From Verrucomicrobiota bacterium (GTDB lineage Bacteria > Verrucomicrobiota > Verrucomicrobiia > Limisphaerales > J093): a stretch of DNA of 64,000 bases. Under the pieces are notes generated by a model, which saw only the letters and a list, made by a program, of their open reading frames with translations, made no database searches and had not been told where the DNA came from. Shown here one piece after another: positions 53,240-61,853 of the stretch (the stretch's first letter is position 1; each line of letters begins with the position of its first letter). Position numbers and translations under genes: made by a program. The DNA lies in the NCBI GenBank assembly GCA_016716505.1, contig JADJWF010000002.1, positions 248,001 to 312,000 of the forward strand, read 5' to 3'.

Positions 53240-53611
53240 TTACGCCTTGGCCGCCTTGGTCTGGAGCGCCTCCTTCGCCACCCGGACCAGCTCCGCGAAG
53301 GCACCGGCATCCGTGGCGGCGAGATCCGCAATGATCTTGCGATCCAAGGCCACCTGAGCGGCCTTCAGCCCCTCGATAAAGCGACTGTAAGTGAGGCCGG
53401 CGGCGCGGGCAGCCGCGTTGATGCGGATCTGCCAGAGCGCGCGAAAATTGCGCTTCTTGGTCTTGCGGTCGCGGTAGGCGTACTGAAGCCCGTGGTCAAT
53501 GGCGTCCGAGGCGTAGCGGTACAGCTTTGAACGCCGCATCCGGAAGCCCTTGGCGGCTTTGATCATCCGTTTGCGACGGCGACGGGAGGCAACGGCATTG
53601 GTGACTCGCAT
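53240..53611 (-). CDS. rplT: 50S ribosomal protein L20
   Basis: A primary 23S-rRNA-binding protein needed early in 50S assembly. The 123-aa product starts [20 protein letters not shown] and contains the family signature [20 protein letters not shown] followed by [12 protein letters not shown]; the length is normal. The pair rpmI-rplT is conserved, but infC, which usually precedes it, is absent here; the gene upstream of rpmI is an unrelated DUF481 protein. Confidence 0.97.
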   Translation of the reverse strand: MRVTNAVASRRRRKRMIKAAKGFRMRRSKLYRYASDAIDHGLQYAYRDRKTKKRNFRALWQIRINAAARAAGLTYSRFIEGLKAAQVALDRKIIADLAATDAGAFAELVRVAKEALQTKAAKA

Positions 53612-53647
53612 GGTCTTGGAAAGAGTTGAGCGGGGTGATCAGAGGGT

Positions 53648-53863
53648 TCAGCCGCGATGGCTGAAGGGCAGATTCTGCGTGATCCGGTACTGGTCGGTGG
53701 CGTCCACCACCGCCGCCTCGCGAAGACGGCGGCGACGCTTGGCGTTCTTGGAGCCGAGCAAGTGCCGGCGGCCGGCGTGGGCCCGGACAGCCTTGCCGGT
53801 GCCGGTCAGTTTGAAGCGTTTGGCCACGGCCTTCCGTGTCTTGATTCCTTTGGGTCGTCGCAT
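53648..53863 (-). CDS. rpmI: 50S ribosomal protein L35
   Basis: A 71-aa basic protein with the L35 pattern: KGIKTRKAVAKRFKLTGTGK, then RHLLGSKNAKRRRRLREA. The start at 53863 (MRRPKG) is the only ATG that gives the normal length; the frame continues upstream without meaning. It lies 36 bp before rplT in the usual order, and both end at the terminator at 53171-53199. Confidence 0.95.
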   Translation of the reverse strand: MRRPKGIKTRKAVAKRFKLTGTGKAVRAHAGRRHLLGSKNAKRRRRLREAAVVDATDQYRITQNLPFSHRG

Positions 53864-54075
53864 ATCGAATCCGGTGGTCTCGAAAAAGAGCGGGGAAGAT
53901 AGGGAGGCCGCAGGCCGCTGCGCAAGCGGGAATTCGCCCCCCAGCGAGCCTTCGGCGCACGGTGGACGAGAAACGATCCCCTCCACGCCATCGGCCGGCA
54001 GCCCGAAGACTGCCGGCCGACGGATGCAGCGCCGCCGCGGGGGTTCCTGCACCCCCGCCGCGCCGTTGGCGATTC

Positions 54076-54849
54076 TCAGAAGGTGTAACCGACGCCCGCG
54101 ATCAACTTGAAGTCGTTCTCGGTGCGGTTCAGCGCCGGCCGGCTGCGGTAGGTGTCTTGGGCGACCACCCGGAGGTCCAGCCCCTTGGTGATGAGCGTGG
54201 CGATGCCGACCTCGGCGTTCAGCACGTAATCATCCCACTCGTCCACCTTGGGCTGGTAATCAAACGATTGCCACAGCTTCGACGACTTGCTGATCTGCCA
54301 GGTGAAGCGTTCCCCAAACCGCACGGTCAAGTACTCCCGGTCGTCCCAGTAGCGAACGCCAGCATCATTCTCGGCGGCGAGTCGCTCCCAGACCCAGCCC
54401 ACGCCCGCTTCAGCCGCGAGGGTGAACTTGTCGTTCTTGATCAGGTAGTAGCCCACGCCGGGACCAAGGGTGACGCGGTAGGCGATGTCCGCCACGTCGT
54501 CGTGGAGCGCATCCAGACGGGCGTAGCCATACAGCCGCTCGGTAAAAAGCCGGTTGTACTGGCCGAAGCCGTTCACGGTGGACGCCGTGACGGAGTCTTC
54601 GGTTTCGCCGTAGGTGAAATTGGCGCCGAAGCCCAGTTCGTTCTTGTCCCACTTCTTGGCGGTGCTCAAACCACCCGCGACCATCACCGTGTCGCTGTTG
54701 CCACGGGTAATCGTGGCGCCAAGGGTCGCCGCGGACTTCCACGCGGTCGGATTTTCGGCAGCGTCGGCCGCCGTTGCCGTCAGAACGCTGCTGGCCAGGG
54801 CGCTCAGGCCCAAGGCAAAACAGCGCGAGGGTGTCGTCGTGTGTTTCAT
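54076..54849 (-). CDS. DUF481 outer-membrane beta-barrel protein
   Basis: The start at 54849 gives a signal peptide (MKHTTTPSRCFALGLSALAS ending TATAADA), then WKSAATLGATITRGNSDTVM, the diagnostic first strand of DUF481 (G-N-x-x-T/S pattern). Alternating amphipathic strands continue to the C-terminal Phe (KLIAGVGYTF), the usual signal for outer-membrane insertion. The 257-aa length fits. Function is unknown for the family; related genes are salt- or acid-inducible in proteobacteria. It stands alone between rpmI and the cytochrome operon. Confidence 0.9.
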   Translation of the reverse strand: MKHTTTPSRCFALGLSALASSVLTATAADAAENPTAWKSAATLGATITRGNSDTVMVAGGLSTAKKWDKNELGFGANFTYGETEDSVTASTVNGFGQYNRLFTERLYGYARLDALHDDVADIAYRVTLGPGVGYYLIKNDKFTLAAEAGVGWVWERLAAENDAGVRYWDDREYLTVRFGERFTWQISKSSKLWQSFDYQPKVDEWDDYVLNAEVGIATLITKGLDLRVVAQDTYRSRPALNRTENDFKLIAGVGYTF

Positions 54850-55312
54850 TGGTTCTCGTGTCTTCTTCGCCGCAGTCACGCGGCGACGTTCGGACTGCCT
54901 TTCGTCGCTAAAAATCGCTCGATTTCGAGCCGGGACGGGCCTCCCGCAGTCGCTGGAGGAGGTTTGTCCCTGGCAGTCAGGAGCGGAGCAATTAGAAAAT
55001 CGCGCGACGGGTGTCAAGCCGCGCCTTTTTGCTCCCAACGCGTGCGGTAGTGTTCGTCAACGGTCAGTTGGCGGAGGAGCGATCAAGGCAGCTTGGGTTT
55101 GCGGTGAAACCGGGGTTGGGCTCTCCACCCTGTGTTTCACACGGTGGAGCGCGCCTCGAGTTGTTGGGGAGCCGGGAACGCCGCCTCCTAGTGGGGCGGA
55201 GCGCCGCTCCTCTCGCGCCGACCACAGAACGAAGAGGGCCGGTCGCCTCTCCCGAGACGGCCGGCCCAAATCGCGCGGTGCTCCCTTCCGTAAGCAGCCG
55301 CTTTGCCCACGG
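54850..55312. other. Non-coding gap with a terminator for the cytochrome operon
   Basis: No credible gene is seen in these 463 bp; the 54.6-56.8 kb plus-strand frame that crosses it is antisense to conserved genes. At 55231-55267 GGGCCGG (55236-55242) and CCGGCCC (55261-55267) form a stem around an 18-nt loop, followed on the minus strand by TCTTCGTT, a plausible but not strong rho-independent terminator 45 bp after the octaheme cytochrome gene. Confidence 0.5.
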
Positions 55313-56803
55313 TCACTTGGCGTACCGCTTCTGGAATTCCTGCTGGCGCCGTTCGCGCTCCGCCTTTTCTGCGGGGTCCATCTTGTTGAGGTACCAGTTG
55401 TGGTTGGCGGAGTTGAGCACTTCCTCGAGCTTTTTCGCCAGCGCCGCGGCGGCGGCCTTCTTGGCGTCGTCGGTGGAGGCCCGGCCTTTTTCAATGAGGT
55501 GTTCCAGTTCTGGCACCATTTTCGAGTAAAAGTGCTTGGCCACCTCGTAGGTGCCGTGCCAGTGGGTGTAGTCCGGGCCCATCATCGAGGCGCCGTGCCG
55601 GGCACGGCGGCCCTCGTGGTGCCACAGCTCGTACCAAATCCAGTCCAGATGGTTGGCGAACTGCACCGGTCCCATGAGCGGCTTGGCCAGCTTGTAGAGT
55701 TCAAGGCCAGGCACGGCGAATTTCTCGTGGTAGAGGTCAATCAGGCTGTCGTACTGCACGTAGAAATTGTCCACCCACTGCCGCTCGTGGCAGTTGATGC
55801 AGACGTTCTTCATGTTGTTGCGGCGGGTCTCCCAGTTCACCTCGGCGCCGGCCAGCCCCATCTTTTTGTCGCTGACTTCCGGGCGGACCGAGATTTCCGG
55901 CCGGTTGTTCCAACTGATGCGCATGCCGACGTCGTGGGTGACGGCCTGGGCGGGGATGGCGGGGCGGTCCTTGGTGGCCGCGCGGGCCGGTGTGGCGCTC
56001 ATGTGGCAGGTGGCGCAGGTGGGCGCGAGGTTGTAGTCCTCGCCCACGACCCATTTCGCGGAGTCCATGTTCAGCTTGTCCTTGAAGGCACGGAAGGCGA
56101 TGCCGTGCTTGGACTCGTAGTAAATCTCCATCTGCGGGTGGTCGGGGCCCATGTGGCACTTGCCGCAGTTGTCGGGGTGGCGCGCCTGCTCGGCGGAGAA
56201 GGAATGCCGGCTGTGGCAGGCGGAGCAGGAGCCTTCCGAGCCGTCAGGGTTGATGCGGCCGATGCCGGTGTTGGGCCAGGTGGCCGGGTCCAGCTTGCCG
56301 TTGGCCAGCACCTTGACCTCGCTGCCGTGGCATTGCCAGCAGCCGTTGACGGCCGCGGCACTGTTGCCGCCCGGAAAGCCGGGCGTCTTCATGCCGCGAT
56401 TGCCCTCAACCACCTCGGCCAGGGTGTTGTCCAAGGAGCCCAAGATGCGGGCGCCCTTCGAGTGGTGCGAGCCGGCGAACTCGGCCGCCTCCTTCGAGTG
56501 GCAGCGCGCACAGTCCTTGGGCGAGACGATGGTGGCGATCCGCTGCCCCTCGTGCATGAAGGCGTCGGGGTCGCCCTCGGCCGCCATGTGGCACTCGAAG
56601 CAGCCCACGTTGGCGCGGTAGTGCTTGCTGGCGCCCCATTGCTGATACACGCCGGTGTTGTCCAGCTTGTGGCACTCGAGGCAGGCCTTGGTCTCCTTGG
56701 AGATTTCCGGCAGCGCCCACGCCTGGGCGCGGGCGGAAGGCGCAACGGCGCCGCTCAGGACGGTCAGCAGGCCGGCGACAAGGTATGACGTGGGAGTTCT
56801 CAT
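55313..56803 (-). CDS. Octaheme cytochrome c of the hydroxylamine oxidoreductase (HAO) family
   Basis: A secreted 496-aa protein (signal MRTPTSYLVAGLLTVLSGAV) with eight CxxCH heme sites: CLECH, CFECH, CARCH, CWQCH, CSACH, CGKCH, CATCH and CINCH. IYYESKHGIAF, HHEGRRARHGASMMGPDY and HWHGTYEVAKHFY are typical of the HAO/multiheme fold rather than of NrfA, which has five hemes and a CxxCK site. HAO-family enzymes oxidise hydroxylamine when a Tyr cross-links the P460 heme, or reduce nitrite, NO or hydroxylamine when it does not; which applies here cannot be decided by eye. The ATG overlaps the nrfD stop by 4 bp, and membership of a quinol-linked operon favours the reductive role. Confidence 0.88.
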   Translation of the reverse strand: MRTPTSYLVAGLLTVLSGAVAPSARAQAWALPEISKETKACLECHKLDNTGVYQQWGASKHYRANVGCFECHMAAEGDPDAFMHEGQRIATIVSPKDCARCHSKEAAEFAGSHHSKGARILGSLDNTLAEVVEGNRGMKTPGFPGGNSAAAVNGCWQCHGSEVKVLANGKLDPATWPNTGIGRINPDGSEGSCSACHSRHSFSAEQARHPDNCGKCHMGPDHPQMEIYYESKHGIAFRAFKDKLNMDSAKWVVGEDYNLAPTCATCHMSATPARAATKDRPAIPAQAVTHDVGMRISWNNRPEISVRPEVSDKKMGLAGAEVNWETRRNNMKNVCINCHERQWVDNFYVQYDSLIDLYHEKFAVPGLELYKLAKPLMGPVQFANHLDWIWYELWHHEGRRARHGASMMGPDYTHWHGTYEVAKHFYSKMVPELEHLIEKGRASTDDAKKAAAAALAKKLEEVLNSANHNWYLNKMDPAEKAERERRQQEFQKRYAK

Positions 56804-58065
56804 AATTTGGGTTCAGGTTGAGAGGCGGAAACCAACGGTGAAGATTCAGCTTTGGGATGCGCACCCCAGCGGCGGGCATAGGTGACCTCCCCAGCCAGTA
56901 CGGGGACCGAGACGCGCACCAAAATCGTGTACACCAGCAGCCCGAAGGCCCAGATGCCGAAGCAGACCATCGTTTCGTGCAGCGTGGGCCGGTACTCGAC
57001 GATTTCGCCCAGGGGTGAGGGCACGAAGGCGGGCACGATCAGCCCCATGCCCTTCTCGATCCAGATGCCCACGATGGCCAGCACGCAGGCCACGTTCAGC
57101 GTCTTGAGCGCCCGCGAGGCCGGGAGCATGAAGAGGGTCGTGGCCACCACGTTCATCGCCAGCGCGGTCCAGATCCACGGCACCAGGGCGCGATGCTCGC
57201 CCAGGCCGAAAAAGAGGTAGCGGATCGAGGCCACGTGGCGGGTGTCGGCGTAAAACTCGGTGAACAGCTCGCACAACAGCAGGAACAGGTTGATGAGCAT
57301 GGCCACCTGCACGATGCGCCGCAGCGTGAGCAACGCCTCGTCGCTCACCTGATGCCGGGTGAACCGCCGCACCACCTGCAGGGTGAGGATGATCAGGGCC
57401 GGCCCCGCGGCAAAGGCGCTGGCCAGGAAGCGCGGGGCGATGATGGCCGAGTTCCAGAACGGCCGCCCGCCCAGCCCTACGTACAGAAAGGCCGTCACCG
57501 TGTGGATGCTGATGGCCCAGGCAATGGCCACGAAGACAAACGGGATGTAGAAGGCCTTCGAGGGCTTGCGGCCGCAGTACGCGCAGTAGATCAGATAGCC
57601 GCAGATGTGCAGGTTCAACAGCAGGTAGCCGTTGAGCGCGATCACGTCCCAGGTCAGCATCGAGATCGGGAAGTTGAAGCGCAGCAGCAGATGGTGGAAG
57701 CGGTCCGGCCGGCCCAGGTCCACCGTCACGAACAGCAGGCACATCAGAATGACCGAGACCGCCAGCAGCTCGCCGAAGATCACCACGTCGTGCAGGTGCA
57801 GGTTGCGATAGACATAGACGGGGATCACCAGCATCGCCGCCGCCGCGGCCAGGCCGACCAAGTAGGTGAAATTGGCGATGTACATGCCCCAGGACACCTG
57901 GTCGGTCATGCCCGTGGTGACCAGTCCGTGGACCAGTTGTTGGCACCACGCGTACACCCCGCCGAGCGTGATCAACGTGAGCACGGTCATCCAGGCGTGG
58001 TAGCGCCAATCGCCCACGAAGCTCAGGCGGAAGCAATCCCAGAGGAAGGTCAGATACCGTTTCAC
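56800..58065 (-). CDS. nrfD: NrfD/PsrC-type polytopic quinone-interacting membrane protein
   Basis: A 421-aa protein with eight to ten membrane helices (LTLITLGGVYAWCQQL, WGMYIANFTYLVGLAAAAAM, RFNFPISMLTWDVIALNGYL). It starts with GTG at 58065: an AAGGAGG site lies 4 bp upstream and the GTGA overlaps the stop of the ferredoxin gene. The IANFTYLVG and FNFPISMLTWD stretches, near which quinone and proton-path residues lie, are typical of the NrfD/ActC/PsrC family, which exchanges electrons between menaquinol and an attached FeS subunit. The product of the preceding gene is that FeS partner. The subunit has no cofactor of its own. Confidence 0.9.
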   Translation of the reverse strand: MKRYLTFLWDCFRLSFVGDWRYHAWMTVLTLITLGGVYAWCQQLVHGLVTTGMTDQVSWGMYIANFTYLVGLAAAAAMLVIPVYVYRNLHLHDVVIFGELLAVSVILMCLLFVTVDLGRPDRFHHLLLRFNFPISMLTWDVIALNGYLLLNLHICGYLIYCAYCGRKPSKAFYIPFVFVAIAWAISIHTVTAFLYVGLGGRPFWNSAIIAPRFLASAFAAGPALIILTLQVVRRFTRHQVSDEALLTLRRIVQVAMLINLFLLLCELFTEFYADTRHVASIRYLFFGLGEHRALVPWIWTALAMNVVATTLFMLPASRALKTLNVACVLAIVGIWIEKGMGLIVPAFVPSPLGEIVEYRPTLHETMVCFGIWAFGLLVYTILVRVSVPVLAGEVTYARRWGAHPKAESSPLVSASQPEPKL

Positions 58066-59090
58066 GCGCCCTCCTTGAGTTCCTTGCCCTTGGTGTCCGG
58101 CGTGATCGGTTCGTGGTAGCGGCTGCCGCGCTCGTCGAAGTAGTAGAAGAATCGCGGCAGGGTGCCGACGTCGGCCTTCAGGACGAACACCCGCTTGTTC
58201 TTCAGGATGTAGTGAACCTCGCTGTTCGGGTCGAGCACGTTGCCGAACTTGCGCGAACCGGTCGGGCACACCTCCAGGCACGCCGGCAACTGCCCCACCC
58301 GCGTCCGATGCAGACAGAACGTGCATTTCTCCATCACACCCTTCTGGCGCGGGCGGTTGGAGAGGTACGACATGTTCGGGTTGATCTCGTCCTTCGGAAT
58401 CTCCGGCCGGGTGAAGTTGAACCGCCGGGCGAAGTAGGGGCACGCCGCCTCGCAGTACCGGCAGCCGATGCACCAATCGTAGTCAATAACCGTGATGCCG
58501 TCCGGCTCCTGCCACGTGGCCTCGACCGGGCAGACCTTCACGCAGGGCGGGTTGGCGCACTGGTGGCACTGCACCGGCATGTACCACTTGTCCGGCCGCG
58601 GCACCTGTTCGGGGTCGTAGTGGTGGTTCGCCGTTTCGAGGTCAATGCTGCCCTTTTCCATCTCCAGCACGCGGATGTACTGGATTTCCGGCGAGCGCGA
58701 CTGGTTGTTCTCGGCCACGCAGGCGTGGACACATTTGCGGCAGCCGATGCACCGGCTGATGTTCAGGCCATAGACGAACTCCACTCCGTCCAGCGGCGGC
58801 GGGTCGCTCACCTTCGCGTCCACGCCGTAGCGTTTCTTGACCTGCTCGCGAATGCGCTCCAGCGCGCGCTCCTTGTCCGCCGGGGTCATCTCCTTGTAGT
58901 GCTTCTGGAGGAACTCCTCGACGCTGGGCAGGTCGTCGTCCGAAAGGTGCCGCAGGGGAGACATGGCAGCAGCCAGCGCGGACAACCCGGCCGCCACCGC
59001 GGCGCCCTGACCCAGAAACTGTCGCCGGGACACGCCCGCCTCGCTCGGCGGGGGCGATGCATTACCAGAAACGGGGGCGGAGTCGGCCAT
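58062..59090 (-). CDS. nrfC: Tat-exported four-cluster ferredoxin-like subunit (NrfC/PsrB/DmsB type)
   Basis: A 342-aa protein with a twin-arginine signal (SRRQFLGQGAAVAAGLSALA, about residues 20-40). Four cysteine sets follow: CIGCRKCVHAC, CHQCANPPCVKVC, CIGCRYCEAAC and CTFCLHRTR with ACLEVC. This is the order of the DmsB/PsrB/NrfC electron-transfer subunits, which hold four [4Fe-4S] clusters and sit on the periplasmic side beside NrfD. An extension of about 55 residues between the signal and the first cluster is charged and helical. The gene starts 3 bp after the tetraheme gene stop and overlaps nrfD by 4 bp. Confidence 0.93.
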   Translation of the reverse strand: MADSAPVSGNASPPPSEAGVSRRQFLGQGAAVAAGLSALAAAMSPLRHLSDDDLPSVEEFLQKHYKEMTPADKERALERIREQVKKRYGVDAKVSDPPPLDGVEFVYGLNISRCIGCRKCVHACVAENNQSRSPEIQYIRVLEMEKGSIDLETANHHYDPEQVPRPDKWYMPVQCHQCANPPCVKVCPVEATWQEPDGITVIDYDWCIGCRYCEAACPYFARRFNFTRPEIPKDEINPNMSYLSNRPRQKGVMEKCTFCLHRTRVGQLPACLEVCPTGSRKFGNVLDPNSEVHYILKNKRVFVLKADVGTLPRFFYYFDERGSRYHEPITPDTKGKELKEGA

Positions 59091-59093
59091 GGT

Positions 59094-59741
59094 TCAGTGC
59101 GGTGATGCGGAATGATTGTCCGGCGCAAAGAGGCGCAACGGGTCGCGCCGGCCGCCGTGCTCGACCGGCACCGGCCGGCCCATGCGCAAGGTGTTGGGCC
59201 CCGGTGCCGGCGGCAGTTGCGCGAACGGAGGGCGATGGGGGTCGTGGCACTCGATGCAGCGCCGCTTGGTTTGCGGGCCTTTCGTCGTGTCCCAGTAGCC
59301 GTTGATCCGGCCGTGCGAGCCTGCCTGCCAGTCGCGGTACACGGGGCCGTGACATTTCGCGCAGAGCAACTGCGGTTGGTCCCAGGGAATCTCGTCGCCA
59401 AAGTCGTCCACGAACGCGTTGCGGTTCGTCGGATGGTGGCAGTTGAAGCAGCGGGTGTTGATGCCGTGGTTGAGCTGGATTTCCGTGTGCTGAGTCAACC
59501 GGCGGAAAGTCTCGGCGGGCGAAGGGATGATCCGGTGGCAGTCCATGCACTGGTAGGTGAAGCCGGCGGCCACATATTCCGGCTTGAGCTTGGGCTGGCG
59601 GACGGGCGTCGGGTCGGTCGCCCAGGCCGGCGTCGGCACGCGGGCCGCGACCGGACTGACGAACGGCACCGGATCCAACACCAGCACTACGGCGCAGACG
59701 AGGAACGCCAGCGGCACCGCGAATTTTATCAGCGCGTTCAT
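59094..59741 (-). CDS. Membrane-anchored or secreted tetraheme cytochrome c
   Basis: A 215-aa protein with an N-terminal hydrophobic helix (IKFAVPLAFLVCAVVLVLDP) and four CxxCH sites: CMDCH, CFNCH, CAKCH and CIECH, with several additional His residues for bis-His ligation (LTQHTEIQLNHGINTR, HHPTNR). It resembles short NrfB/NrfH or cytochrome c3-like carriers and probably passes electrons from the ferredoxin subunit to the octaheme protein. It is the first gene of the operon, with a strong ribosome-binding site, and the helix is probably uncleaved or a signal peptide; either fits. Confidence 0.88.
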   Translation of the reverse strand: MNALIKFAVPLAFLVCAVVLVLDPVPFVSPVAARVPTPAWATDPTPVRQPKLKPEYVAAGFTYQCMDCHRIIPSPAETFRRLTQHTEIQLNHGINTRCFNCHHPTNRNAFVDDFGDEIPWDQPQLLCAKCHGPVYRDWQAGSHGRINGYWDTTKGPQTKRRCIECHDPHRPPFAQLPPAPGPNTLRMGRPVPVEHGGRRDPLRLFAPDNHSASPH

Positions 59742-59747
59742 CGGATG

Positions 59748-59754
59748 CCTCCTT
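59748..59754 (-). promoter_or_regulatory. Strong Shine-Dalgarno site for the tetraheme cytochrome gene
   Basis: AAGGAGG lies 6 bp ahead of the ATG at 59741. Most genes in this window have weak or no such site, so this and the nrfD site at 58070-58076 suggest the cytochrome operon is translated efficiently. Confidence 0.75.
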
Positions 59755-59913
59755 GATCCAGACGACCGGAGACCCGACAGGACTTGGCCCCCTCAGCCGG
59801 GGACGGAATCGGATGCCTTGTCGAGCGAGTGGCCATTGCGAACGTGCGTGCAGCGTAAGCTGCAGGCCCGCCGCAGGAATTGATTCGAGTCAACGAATAC
59901 TCGCTTGGCAGTC

Positions 59914-59950
59914 AAATGGAGCCGACTAATGGCCGACGATCGGCTCCTTT
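59914..59950. terminator. Hairpin between the pseudopilin and the cytochrome operon
   Basis: GGAGCCGA (59918-59925) and TCGGCTCC (59940-59947) form a perfect 8-bp stem flanked by AAA and TTT. It lies about 20 bp past the stop of the pseudopilin gene and could act in either direction; the T-tracts are short. Confidence 0.5.
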
Positions 59951-59967
59951 GGCCGGCAACGCTGCGC

Positions 59968-60813
59968 CTACTGTCCCTCCGCGCGGACGGTGGTGCGTTC
60001 CGCCAACCAGATCACGTCCTTGTTATTCGGCGAGGCCACGTTCAACTGAAGCTGGTTGTTGTACTTCACGGGCGGTTTGGTGCGCGGGTCGAGCCACTTC
60101 TTAATCTCGGCGTGGCCATCGGCGAAGTTGAGGCCGGAGGCCCCGTTGTGGTAGCTGCCCGGGAAATCAATGATCCGTGCCTGCGCGGGGTTCTCCACCA
60201 TTTGGTTCGCGTAGCCGCCGGCGTTGATGCTGTCCGGATGTTCATCGAGCAACACGTAGGTGTTGGCCGGTCCCGGGTTGTCGAGGTCGGAAGCCTTGAG
60301 GAAAACCTTGTAGCGCCTCTGGTTCTCCTGCATCCCGCTGCCCGGCGGCAACCACGGGCCCGGACCGCCGATGGCCTGGCTCATCCCCATGCTGCGCACC
60401 CGGGGGTACACCGTGCCGCGCACTTTGACCGAACTCTGATCGGCCGGACACTTGTACACCGCCGCCGAGGGTAGATAGGGAGCGAAGGTGGCCTTCTTGG
60501 GATCCAGCAACTGGGTCGTGTTGGTGTTGTCCGGATTGTTTGGATTGAAATCGAGCCAACCCTGAACCCAGGCGTACGGCTCGGTGCCGCTGTTCCCGGG
60601 CTTGACCAAGTGCCCCTGATTGTCGTCCGGGTACATGAGGAAGGCGTAGCCAAGCTGCCGCAGGTTGTTCATGCATGCGATGCCATGTCCCTTGGCTTTG
60701 GCCTTGGAAAGGGCCGGCAACAGCATGCCGGCCAGAATCGCGATGATCGCAATGACCACCAACAGTTCGATCAGGGTAAATCCCGCCCGCCGGTTCACCG
60801 TCATGACGTTCAT
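59968..60813 (-). CDS. Pseudopilin with prepilin N-terminal methylation domain (H-X9-DG group)
   Basis: Starts at 60813 or at the second ATG three codons later (60804). A short leader NRRAG precedes [20 protein letters not shown], cleaved by prepilin peptidase after Gly. [20 protein letters not shown] follows, as in the other pseudopilin at 9.4 kb. The C-terminal half holds [19 protein letters not shown], the H-X9-DG motif, and a tail [16 protein letters not shown]. Length is 281 aa. It is a monocistronic gene in front of the respiratory operon, with a likely terminator at 59914-59950. No assembly apparatus is nearby. Confidence 0.9.
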   Translation of the reverse strand: MNVMTVNRRAGFTLIELLVVIAIIAILAGMLLPALSKAKAKGHGIACMNNLRQLGYAFLMYPDDNQGHLVKPGNSGTEPYAWVQGWLDFNPNNPDNTNTTQLLDPKKATFAPYLPSAAVYKCPADQSSVKVRGTVYPRVRSMGMSQAIGGPGPWLPPGSGMQENQRRYKVFLKASDLDNPGPANTYVLLDEHPDSINAGGYANQMVENPAQARIIDFPGSYHNGASGLNFADGHAEIKKWLDPRTKPPVKYNNQLQLNVASPNNKDVIWLAERTTVRAEGQ

Positions 60814-60898
60814 GAACACACCATGCGCCAAACCGGGCAGCCGTCCAGCGGGGAATTCGCGCTTCGGGCGGCCGACACGGGCGGATGTGTCCCCAGCT

Positions 60899-61842
60899 TC
60901 AGCGACGCGCGTCGGCCGACTCGAGCCAGCTTCGTGCGGTTTCCACATCCCGGGCGATCTGGGCCCGCAACTCTGCGACCGATGGGAACTTCAGTTCGGG
61001 GCGCAAATGGCACAACGGCTCGACCTCCAGCTCCTCGCCGTAGAGGTCAGCCGCCGCGTCGAGCAGGTGAACCTCGATGCGTGGGCGGCTGGGGCCGTTG
61101 GTAACCGTGGGGCGGAACCCGATGTTGGTTACGCCGTTCCAATGCCGCGCGCCACACCGGGCACGGCAGACGTACACGCCGGCCGGCGGCAGCACGATGC
61201 CATCCGGGTCGAGGTTGGCGGTCGGGAAACCCCATTGTCGCCCCAACTGATCCCCCGGATCACGGGGCCGGCCAGTCTGTAAGCGCGCCCGAGGAGGTGG
61301 GCCGCGCCGCGGAGATCTCCAGCCCGAATGGCCTCGCGAATTCGGGTGCTGCTCACTGCCGTGCCCTCGAACGAGACTGGCGCCAACGCGCGCACGGCGA
61401 ACCCGGCCTGCGCGCCAACTTCCCGCAACAGGCCGACGTGACCGCTGCGCCGGTGTCCAAAGTGAAATCCCTCGCCAACGAAGACGGATCGAATCCGGCC
61501 AAAACCCTGAACCAACCGTTGAACAAACTCCGCTCCAGTCAACCGACTGAAGGCCTCGTCGAAGCAGATTACCCAGGCGGCTGCCGGTTCCAGGGCTGCC
61601 AGGGCGCGCAGTCGCTGGGAAAGTGTCTGGATAAGCGCGGGAGTGCGGTGCGGTGCCACCACTGCGTTGGGGTGCCGATCGAACGTCACCACCACGGGGA
61701 CGGCCCCCGAGGCCCTCGCTTCAGCGATCATCCCAGCCACGACGGCTTGATGGCCAATGTGGACCCCGTCAAAAACCCCCAACGCGAGGCAGACCCCGTT
61801 CGCCTCCCGCGGCAATTCCTCCGGCTGGGCGAGAATCCTCAC
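60899..61842 (-). pseudogene. ribF: Bifunctional riboflavin kinase/FMN adenylyltransferase, interrupted by one frameshift
   Basis: The N-terminal part (61842 to about 61256) is an intact FAD synthetase domain: GVFDGVHIGHQAVVAGM, FDRHPNAV, GEGFHFGHRRSGHVGLL and SSTRIREAIRAGDL. At GPVIRG the frame runs off, and the riboflavin kinase part resumes in the next frame as DQLGRQWGFPTANLDPDG, continuing to the normal C-terminus at 60899 ([31 protein letters not shown]). Adding one base to the run of five C (plus strand 61252-61256) restores a single frame of about 315 aa. Either a real inactivating mutation or a homopolymer read error fits; for an essential gene in a conserved cluster the latter is likelier. 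Confidence 0.88.
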
Positions 61843-61853
61843 AGCGAACCGAA

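Noticed and set aside
54614..56788. A 724-aa plus-strand frame
   Set aside because: Antisense to the octaheme cytochrome and the DUF481 gene, both with strong motif evidence on the other strand.
55313..56803. NrfA-type pentaheme nitrite reductase
   Set aside because: Eight CxxCH sites and no CxxCK heme site; the C-terminal motifs are of the HAO family.
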